37,313 nucleotides of DNA from Pseudomonadales bacterium. GTDB taxonomy: Bacteria; Pseudomonadota; Gammaproteobacteria; Pseudomonadales; Azotimanducaceae. Below the pieces are notes generated by a model that had not been told where the DNA came from, did no database searches, and saw only the letters and a list, made by a program, of their open reading frames with translations. A program made the translations under genes and the position numbers. Where the stretch lies: the NCBI GenBank assembly GCA_007131295.1, contig SLQW01000163.1, forward strand, positions 1-37,313, read 5' to 3'. Positions 31,480 to 37,313 of the stretch are shown piece after piece. The first letter of the stretch is position 1. The number at the start of each line of letters is the position of its first letter.

Positions 31480-33030
31480 ATGTACCCAGGACATTGGGCA
31501 GCGGTGCAGCCGCGCTCGCCCGCAGTGATCGATGCTGCCACCGGCGAGACGCTGAGCTGGGCGGAGCTCGAGGCCCAGTCGAATCGAATTGCGCGCTGGC
31601 TCGCCGCGCGGGGGCTCGCACCTGGGGATCACGTTGCCCTGTTCATGGAGAACCATCTGCAGTTCTTCACGGTGTGCTGGGCAACGCTGCGATCCGGTCT
31701 CTATCTCACTTGTGTCAACCGCTACTTCACTGCCGAAGAGGTGGCCTACGTAATCAGCGACAGCGGCTCCCGGGTCTTGATCACTAGCCGGGCGCTGGCC
31801 GATGTGGCCGAACGGCTGCCGCCGCTGTGCCCGGACGTGGAACACTGGTTGATGGTGGACGGGACGGCGCCAGGCTATCTGCCTTTCGAGGAGGAGATGG
31901 CGCTCGAACCGGCCGAGCCGCTGGAAAGCGAGCCTGCCGGAGATTTCATGCTCTACTCTTCCGGGACCACGGGTCGGCCGAAAGGCATCAAGCGTCCGCT
32001 GACCGGGGCCAGCATTCGCGCCGGCGCGCGCAACGCCGAGGCCTTTCAGGCGCGCTATGGTTTCGGGCCGGACTCCGTATATCTGTCGCCGGCGCCGCTT
32101 TATCACGCCGCGCCGCTCGTCTACTGCATGGGGGCCCAGTCACTCGGCAGCTCGGTCGTCATGATGCGCCGATTCGATGCCTTGGAGGCATTGCATCTGA
32201 TCGAGCGCTACCGCGTCACTCACAGTCAGTGGGTCCCGACCATGTTCGTCCGCATGCTGAAGCTGCCCGTACCTGAGCGCGAACGTTTCGATCTCTCCAG
32301 TCATCGAGTCGCGATCCACGCTGCGGCGCCGTGTCCCGTGGAGGTGAAGCGGCAGATGATCGAGTGGTGGGGACCGATCCTCGGCGAGTACTACGCGGGT
32401 ACGGAGGGCAACGGCTCCACCTATATCAGCAGCGAGGAGTGGCTCGAGCGCCCCGGTTCCGTCGGCCGCGCATCCCGCGGCGTGCTGCACATCTGCGACG
32501 AGGAAGGACGGGAGCTGCCCACTGGCGAGGCCGGGCTGGTGTACTTCGAGCAGGAAGCGGAGACGTTCGAGTACCACAACGCACCGGATAAGACCCGCTC
32601 GTCACAGCATCCGGAGTTTCCGAACTGGTCCACGCTGGGCGACGTGGGGTATCTCGATGAGGACGGCTATCTCTACCTTACCGACCGGCAGGCATTCATG
32701 ATCATCTCTGGTGGCGTGAACATTTACCCGCAGGAGGTGGAGGATGCGCTGGTGCTGCACGATAAGGTCGCCGACGTCGCGGTTTTCGGCGTTCCGGACC
32801 CGGAATTCGGCGAGGCGGTCAAGGCGGTGGTGGAGCCGGCGACGGGCGTTGAACCCGGTCCGGAACTGGAGCGGGAGCTGCTCGCTTTCGCCCGCGAGCG
32901 GCTGGCTCACTTCATGGTCCCGCGCAGCGTCGACTTCACCGACGCCCTGCCGCGGCTGCCGACCGGCAAACTCTACAAGCGCCTTCTGCGCGATCGCTAC
33001 TGGGGCAAGTCGGGTAGCACCATCGTCTGA
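31480..33030 (+). CDS. Acyl-CoA synthetase (AMP-forming), paralogue of the 20.2-kb ligase
   Basis: 516 residues, ANL family. A3 is MLYSSGTTGRPKGIKRP (about 157-173), A5 YYAGTEGNGSTY, A7 LGDVGYLDEDGYLYLTDR, and A10 LPTGKLYKRLLRDRYW with the catalytic lysine. It shares the closing PTGKLYKRxLRDRYW and ISGGVNIYP with the ligase at 20237-21802. ATG 31480 follows GGGGAGGAG; in-frame codons upstream lie within the phospholipase gene and are not used. The CaiB gene follows after 79 bp. It probably activates a non-standard carboxylic acid handled by the CaiB/TauD genes behind it. Confidence 0.9.
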   Translation: MYPGHWAAVQPRSPAVIDAATGETLSWAELEAQSNRIARWLAARGLAPGDHVALFMENHLQFFTVCWATLRSGLYLTCVNRYFTAEEVAYVISDSGSRVLITSRALADVAERLPPLCPDVEHWLMVDGTAPGYLPFEEEMALEPAEPLESEPAGDFMLYSSGTTGRPKGIKRPLTGASIRAGARNAEAFQARYGFGPDSVYLSPAPLYHAAPLVYCMGAQSLGSSVVMMRRFDALEALHLIERYRVTHSQWVPTMFVRMLKLPVPERERFDLSSHRVAIHAAAPCPVEVKRQMIEWWGPILGEYYAGTEGNGSTYISSEEWLERPGSVGRASRGVLHICDEEGRELPTGEAGLVYFEQEAETFEYHNAPDKTRSSQHPEFPNWSTLGDVGYLDEDGYLYLTDRQAFMIISGGVNIYPQEVEDALVLHDKVADVAVFGVPDPEFGEAVKAVVEPATGVEPGPELERELLAFARERLAHFMVPRSVDFTDALPRLPTGKLYKRLLRDRYWGKSGSTIV

Positions 33031-33109
33031 GTCAGCGAACTCGGGCTACCTTGCCCTGGCTGCCTACCTCGGCTAAAACGGTCACTCGTGTCGGTAATAG
33101 GATCAAGCC

Positions 33110-34294
33110 ATGAGTTCAGCAGGGCCTCTGGAAGGCGTCAAAGTCGTGGACCTTTCGGTGATGATCTCCGGTCCCCTGGCCGGGATGATGCTCGCCGATC
33201 AGGGCGCCGACGTGATCAAGGTGGAGTCGCCCGGGCTCGGCGACATCATGCGTTTCCTCGGTACCAACAAGGGCGGAGTCACCGGTATCTTCCTGAACAA
33301 CAATCGCGGCAAGCGCTCCCTGGTGGTGGATTTGAAGAAGCCTGAAGGCGTCGATCTCCTGAAGCGCCTGGTGGAAGACGCGGATGTGCTCATCCAGAAC
33401 TTTCGTCCGGGGGCGATGGAGCGTCTGGGCCTGGGTTATGACGCGCTCGCCGCCGTGAACCCTAACCTGATCTATACCTCCGTATCCGGCTTCGGCCCCG
33501 ATGGGCCCATGAGTCACCGCCGCGTTTACGACAACGTGATTCAGGCCGCTTCCGGTCTCGCTTCGGTGCAGACGGATCCCGCCACCGGTGTGCCTTCCAT
33601 GTACCGGACGCTGGTCTGCGATAAAACCACGGCCTATACCGTTGCTCAGGCGATTACCGCTGCGCTCTACGCACGCGCCACCGGCAAGGCGGCCGGGCAG
33701 CACATCGTCGTCTCCATGCTCGATGTCGGTATTGCCTTCATGTGGCCGGACTCGGCCATGGACGCGGTGCTCCTGGACGAGGACGCACAGCGAGCGGCGA
33801 CCATTGGCGCCAACTATGCAGTGACCGAACTCGCCGACGGCTACATTTCCGCTGGAGCCGTCACTGACGCCGAGTTCAAAGGGCTGTGCGCGGCCCTCGG
33901 TCACCCCGAAATGGGCGAGGATCCGCGTTTCGCGACCACCCCGCAGCGCATGCAGCATCTTGCCGAACTGGTGGCGCTGATGCGGCAGTATGCGGCCGAG
34001 ACCACCGTCGATGAATTTCTCGCCCGGGCGGAACTGCATGACGTACCTGCGTCCGCCATCCTCAAGCTCGATGAGGTTCACGACAGTCCCCAGGTTCAGC
34101 ACAACGACGTGTTCGTCGAGCGCGAGCATCCGGTCGCCGGTCGGGTACGTGAGCCGCGCCCGGCGGCGCGCATGTCGGCGACGCCACAGCGAGTCGGTGA
34201 TCATGCGCCGCTGTTCGGCCAGCACAGCGACGAAGTCGTGCTTGAGCTGGGCCTCGATCCCGCAGCCCTGCGCGCCGCCGGCGTCATCCACTGA
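33110..34294 (+). CDS. CaiB/BaiF-type (class III) CoA-transferase
   Basis: 394 residues, standard for formyl-CoA/carnitine-type CoA-transferases. LEGVKVVDLSVMISGPLAG, MLADQGADVIKVESPGLGD, NNNRGKRSLVVDLKKPEG, VLIQNFRPGAMERLGLGY and SGFGPDGP are class III hallmarks; Asp171 in LVCDKTTAYTVAQAITAAL matches the catalytic Asp (Frc Asp169). These enzymes move CoA between carboxylic acids through an aspartyl-CoA thioester; the acids here are unknown. AGGA precedes ATG 33110. It sits between the ligase and the TauD dioxygenase, 30 bp before the latter, likely one operon. Confidence 0.92.
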   Translation: MSSAGPLEGVKVVDLSVMISGPLAGMMLADQGADVIKVESPGLGDIMRFLGTNKGGVTGIFLNNNRGKRSLVVDLKKPEGVDLLKRLVEDADVLIQNFRPGAMERLGLGYDALAAVNPNLIYTSVSGFGPDGPMSHRRVYDNVIQAASGLASVQTDPATGVPSMYRTLVCDKTTAYTVAQAITAALYARATGKAAGQHIVVSMLDVGIAFMWPDSAMDAVLLDEDAQRAATIGANYAVTELADGYISAGAVTDAEFKGLCAALGHPEMGEDPRFATTPQRMQHLAELVALMRQYAAETTVDEFLARAELHDVPASAILKLDEVHDSPQVQHNDVFVEREHPVAGRVREPRPAARMSATPQRVGDHAPLFGQHSDEVVLELGLDPAALRAAGVIH

Positions 34295-34324
34295 AGCAGA
34301 GCTCTGATCCCGGGAGGGCAGACC

Positions 34325-35212
34325 ATGACTGCAAGCGCGCTGCGTAAGCCATCCACGCGCGGACCGATGACCGACTATGGGTCCGTCAAGGTCACGCCGC
34401 TGACACCCCATCTGGGCGCGGAGATTCGTAACGTCGATCTGGCCGAGCCCCTTACGGGCGAGCTGCTGGCCGATATCCGCCGCGCCTTCGCCGACTGGGG
34501 CGTGCTCGTGTTCCGCGAGCAGCGCCTCGATCGGGATGCGCACAAGGCCTTCGGCCGCCACTTTGGGCGCCTGCACGTCCATCCCATGAATCATGCGCGC
34601 GATCAGGATCCAGAGATTCTGATCGTAAAAACCACCGCGGATTCGAAGTTCACCGCCGGCAATGCCTGGCACACGGACGTCACATGTGACGCCATTCCGC
34701 CGCTCGGTTCCATGCTCTACATCACCGAAACACCGGCGTGTGGTGGCGGCGACACGCTGTTTGCGAACATGGCCCTGGCCTATGACCTGCTTTCCGAGCC
34801 GCTGAAGGGATTCCTCGACGGCCTCACCGCCGTACACGATGGCGCCATTCCCTATATCGGCGCTTACAACTCGACGCCGCCCGAGGGCGGCTACCCGCGC
34901 AACGAGCATCCAGTGGTGACGCTGCATCCGGAGACCGGTCGGAGGGTGCTGTACGTGAACAGCGGATTCACCTCCCACATCAAAGGTATGGCGCGCTGGG
35001 AATCCGATGCGCTCCTGAAAATGCTTTATGACTACATCGCTTCCACGCCACGTCTGCACTGTCGTGTGCGCTGGGAACCCGGCACGTTGACGTTCTGGGA
35101 CAATCGCTGCACTCAGCACCACGCGGTCTGGGATTACTTTCCGCATACCCGCTACGGTGAGCGGGTCTCCATCCTTGATGACCAGCCACCGCGTCCAGCG
35201 GCCATGGCTTGA
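34325..35212 (+). CDS. TauD/TfdA-family 2-oxoglutarate/Fe(II) dioxygenase
   Basis: 295 residues. Iron ligands are His116 and Asp118 (WHTDVT) and His265 (NRCTQHHAVWDY); Arg276 and Arg280 correspond to TauD Arg266 (2-oxoglutarate) and Arg270 (sulfonate/carboxylate of substrate). PLTPHLGAEIRNVDLAEPL is the family N-terminus. Such enzymes hydroxylate taurine, aryloxyacetates, alkyl sulfates or other acids, often freeing a leaving group. Substrate unknown; pairing with CaiB and an acyl-CoA ligase favours an organic acid or ether-acid. ATG 34325 follows GGGAGGG. It converges directly (4 bp) with the VOC gene. Confidence 0.92.
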   Translation: MTASALRKPSTRGPMTDYGSVKVTPLTPHLGAEIRNVDLAEPLTGELLADIRRAFADWGVLVFREQRLDRDAHKAFGRHFGRLHVHPMNHARDQDPEILIVKTTADSKFTAGNAWHTDVTCDAIPPLGSMLYITETPACGGGDTLFANMALAYDLLSEPLKGFLDGLTAVHDGAIPYIGAYNSTPPEGGYPRNEHPVVTLHPETGRRVLYVNSGFTSHIKGMARWESDALLKMLYDYIASTPRLHCRVRWEPGTLTFWDNRCTQHHAVWDYFPHTRYGERVSILDDQPPRPAAMA

Positions 35213-35216
35213 TCGG

Positions 35217-35546
35217 TCAGGCGAGGGAGCCGGTGAGGGACTTGCGCTGGGAGATCTCGATCCAGTTGCCGTCGGGATCCGTGAGATCCCGGGGCGCCGT
35301 GATGTCCTTGCGTGCGATCTCGAGCTCGCGGATGCCTCCGGCTGGCGACTCCGAAAGCGCTTCCCGCGCATGATTCAGCTTCAGCACGGAATCACCGATG
35401 GCGTGGCGATGCTGCTGCAGGCCGCCACCGAGCGGCAGCAGCTCAGCGAACGTCAGGCCGACCTCCTGCTGCCAGAACGCGAGCATGGCATCGCGTCGGT
35501 TCGTGAACAGGCCGACGTCGAGCGCAGGTTTGGCAAGTTCGAGCAT
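35217..35546 (-). CDS. VOC-family (glyoxalase/bleomycin-resistance fold) protein
   Basis: 109 residues, a single VOC module. DVGLFTNRRDAMLAFWQQEVGLTFAE is the opening strand-helix unit, HRHAIGDSVLKLNHARE the metal-strand pair, and LTDPDGNWIEISQR the closing DPDGNxIE motif. The metal ligands cannot be set without a partner, as VOC proteins often work as dimers. AAGGAGG lies just before ATG 35546; upstream in-frame codons overlap the amidase. It is 10 bp after the amidase stop on the same strand, so probably co-transcribed. Function unknown. Confidence 0.83.
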   Translation of the reverse strand: MLELAKPALDVGLFTNRRDAMLAFWQQEVGLTFAELLPLGGGLQQHRHAIGDSVLKLNHAREALSESPAGGIRELEIARKDITAPRDLTDPDGNWIEISQRKSLTGSLA

Positions 35547-35556
35547 CGCGCCTCCT

Positions 35557-37017
35557 TCAGACGGAGAAATCGGTGCGCATGGTGCGCAGCAGTATGAGAT
35601 CCGGTCGTGGTCGCGCCAGAGTCGGATCGCTGGCGAAAAGCTGTTCGAGGGCATGCGCTGCTGCCAGGGTGAGGCGGTCGGCCTTGGGCGGTCCCACCAC
35701 CTGGATGCCGAATGGCAGGCCATGGGCGTCGACGCCGCAGGGTATCGCGCAGGCCGGATGGCCGATCGCGGATATGCCGTAGGTCAACGCCAGCCATTGG
35801 TAGTAGGACGCCAACGGCTCTCCATCGATCTTCGCCACGTACGGCTCGCGCCAGGGAAACGGCGGCACTGGCGCCACCGGCGTGAGCAGCAGGTCGAAGT
35901 CCCGAAAGAACGCTGCAGCCTTTCGGCAGGCGACGGTCTGGGCGGCATGGGCCCGGGCATGGTCCGCAAGGCTGAGGCCGTGCGCTTCCTCGATGTTGGC
36001 GCGGATCAGCGCTCCGAGCCGCTCCGGATCGCCCTCATAGAGTGCGAGCAGCCGGTCGAGAAAGCCCTCGGCGCGCAGCACGCCATAGGTGCGATGCATG
36101 TCGCCGAGGTCCGGCGTCGCGGCTTCGGCAGCGCGAAAACGCCCGGCGATGCGCTGCATGCGGGCGGTGAACGTTTCCCGGACTTCTTGCGCTACGCGGG
36201 CAAAACCCAGGTCGGTGCTCCAGGCGACCCGCAGCGATGCCAGATCCAGGGGCTCAGGGCTGCGCAATGAGCGGCCGTCACCCGGCGTCGAGAATGGATC
36301 CCTGGCGTCGAAACCTGCCTGCGCGGCCAGCAGCAGACAGACATCGGCGACGCTACGCGCCATCGGGCCTTCCACCGGTAGAGGGCTGAAGCCTAACGGG
36401 CGCTTGTCCGATGGCACCAAGCCTGGAGACGGCCGGAATCCGACCACGCCGCAATACCCGGCCGGAATGCGCAGACTGCCGCCGTTGTCGGAGCCGGTGA
36501 CGAGCGGCAGCATGTCGCAGGCAAGCGCCACGGCCGAGCCGCCGGAGGAACCGCCGCAGGTGAGGCCCGGGTCGAAGGGGTTGCCGGTGGCCCCAAAGAC
36601 CGGATTGCGCGTGTTCGCGCCGGCGCCGAACTCGGGCGTGTTGGTCTTGGCGAGTACGACTGCGCCGGCAGCGCGAAGTGCGGCGACGACCAGCTCGTCC
36701 TGCTTCGGGACGTGGTCGGCGAACAGCGGCGAGCCGTAAGTGGTACGCAGGCCCGCTGTGTCGGCAAGGTCCTTGATGCCGAGCGGAAGCCCATGCAGCA
36801 GGCCGAGTTCGTCGCCGCGGAGCACGGACCGCTCTGCGGCACGGGCCTGCTCTCGGGCGGCCTCGCGATCCATGGAGACGATGGCGTTCACAGCAGGATT
36901 CAAGGCATCGATACGCTCGATGCATGCTTCGAGCAGCTCTGTTGGCGAGATCGTCCTGCTGCCGATCAGTCGCCGGAGTTCGACGGCACCGAGCTCACAC
37001 AGGCTGTCATCGGCCAT
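35557..37017 (-). CDS. Amidase-signature family hydrolase
   Basis: 486 residues, standard AS-family size. The Ser-cisSer-Lys triad is complete: Lys82 in GIKDLADTAGLRTTYGS, cis-Ser157 in TCGGSSGGSAVALA and nucleophile Ser181 in GSDNGGSLRIPAGYCG, with the 24-residue spacing seen in FAAH. It hydrolyses an amide (or ester) to a free acid; fatty amide, aryl or nitrile-derived amides are possible. ATG 37017 lies 5 bp after the thiolase stop, so thiolase, amidase and VOC genes are one minus-strand operon. It could release acids for the CoA-activating enzymes on the other strand. Confidence 0.91.
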   Translation of the reverse strand: MADDSLCELGAVELRRLIGSRTISPTELLEACIERIDALNPAVNAIVSMDREAAREQARAAERSVLRGDELGLLHGLPLGIKDLADTAGLRTTYGSPLFADHVPKQDELVVAALRAAGAVVLAKTNTPEFGAGANTRNPVFGATGNPFDPGLTCGGSSGGSAVALACDMLPLVTGSDNGGSLRIPAGYCGVVGFRPSPGLVPSDKRPLGFSPLPVEGPMARSVADVCLLLAAQAGFDARDPFSTPGDGRSLRSPEPLDLASLRVAWSTDLGFARVAQEVRETFTARMQRIAGRFRAAEAATPDLGDMHRTYGVLRAEGFLDRLLALYEGDPERLGALIRANIEEAHGLSLADHARAHAAQTVACRKAAAFFRDFDLLLTPVAPVPPFPWREPYVAKIDGEPLASYYQWLALTYGISAIGHPACAIPCGVDAHGLPFGIQVVGPPKADRLTLAAAHALEQLFASDPTLARPRPDLILLRTMRTDFSV

Positions 37018-37022
37018 GGCGA

Positions 37023-37313
37023 TCAGCGCTCGAGGATCGCTGCCACGCCCATGCCGCCGGCGGTGCAGATGGAGATCAGGCCGCGTCCCGATTCGCGCTC
37101 GGCCAACGACTCGGCAAGGGTGGCGAGAATGCGCGCACCGGTGGCAGCGAAGGGATGACCGATGGCCAGCGAGCTGCCGTGCGGGTTGATCCGTTTGCGA
37201 TCGATGGGCCCAAGGGGCTCATCGAGGCCGAGGCGGTCACGGCAGTAGCTGGGCGACTCCCAGGCCGCCAGAGTGCACAGCACCTGGGCAGCAAACGCCT
37301 CGTGCAGCTCGTA
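37023..37313 (-). CDS. Acetyl-CoA acyltransferase (thiolase), C-terminal part only
   Basis: The right edge cuts the gene: only the last 96 residues are visible, in frame to base 37313 (YELHEAFAAQVLCTLAAW). Active-site motifs of thiolase II are present: HEAFAAQ, the His of AIGHPFAATGARI and the Cys of ICTAGGMGVAA. The GHPFAATGAR form resembles FadI-type beta-oxidation thiolases rather than biosynthetic ones. It would cleave 3-ketoacyl-CoA with CoA. It heads the visible part of an operon with the amidase and VOC genes. Confidence 0.86.
   Translation of the reverse strand, partial: YELHEAFAAQVLCTLAAWESPSYCRDRLGLDEPLGPIDRKRINPHGSSLAIGHPFAATGARILATLAESLAERESGRGLISICTAGGMGVAAILER

Noticed and set aside
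33116-35371. 751-codon minus-strand frame opposite CaiB and TauD
   Set aside because: The plus-strand proteins have complete catalytic motifs, the antisense frame none.
1-37313. CRISPR array, tRNA, rRNA, prophage or toxin-antitoxin system
   Set aside because: No regular spacers, cloverleaf, integrase or toxin pair was found; the repeats seen are irregular hairpin elements, not CRISPR.

Overview
The window is 37.3 kb of high-GC DNA, densely coding on both strands. It looks like chromosome from a free-living, lipid- and aromatic-degrading proteobacterium, most likely a gammaproteobacterium. This rests on an outer-membrane Blc-type lipocalin, a DUF5916 beta-barrel protein, a Tat-exported PhoD, and AzoR and pirin homologues. 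A GTAG-headed REP-like hairpin and TTGTGGGAAG-bounded intergenic repeats point the same way. Several enzymes (nitronate monooxygenase, LLM oxidoreductase, acyl-CoA ligases, CaiB transferase) also resemble families expanded in mycobacteria. The taxonomic call is an inference. No tRNA, rRNA, CRISPR array, phage gene, transposase or known defence island was seen.

Layout. 1-2.5 kb: 3' part of a large surface protein (PE-repeat linker, beta-helix, beta-propeller). 2.5-4.1 kb (-): mutT-like Nudix gene coupled to a nitronate monooxygenase. 4.3-9.2 kb (+): FAD-dependent glycerol-3-phosphate dehydrogenase, a 152-bp tandem repeat array, an alkyl-DHAP-synthase-like flavoprotein and an FGGY kinase. 9.4-12.5 kb: divergent lipocalin and DUF5916 protein. 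12.5-15.1 kb (-): LLM oxidoreductase, then an SRPBCC protein and an old-yellow-enzyme homologue. 15.3-19.7 kb: fasciclin protein, PhoD phosphatase, and an overlapping DUF2817 peptidase and threonine-dehydratase-like pair. 19.7-20.2 kb: second repeat region. 20.2-25.8 kb: acyl-CoA ligase, thermonuclease and two thioesterases (-), facing MaoC hydratase and a second acyl-CoA ligase (+). 25.8-28.1 kb: GST, LysR regulator, glycine-zipper protein (-). 28.1-31.5 kb (+): azoreductase, pirin, phospholipase-D-like protein. 31.5-35.2 kb (+): third acyl-CoA ligase, CaiB CoA-transferase, TauD dioxygenase. 35.2 kb to the end (-): VOC protein, amidase, and the C-terminus of a FadI-like thiolase cut by the right edge.

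Function. Most enzymes fit acyl-CoA chemistry: activation (three ligases), CoA transfer (CaiB), hydration (MaoC), thiolysis (thiolase) and CoA release (two thioesterases). Flavin and iron oxidoreductases would attack unusual substrates, and GST, azoreductase, NMO and OYE suggest tolerance of electrophiles. The glycerol-phosphate flavoprotein/kinase cluster is the most distinctive metabolic locus. The two repeat regions, which share a sequence family, are the most distinctive non-coding structure. I do not see a clear candidate for an entirely new system; the repeat family and the glpD/AGPS-like/kinase cluster are the best leads.
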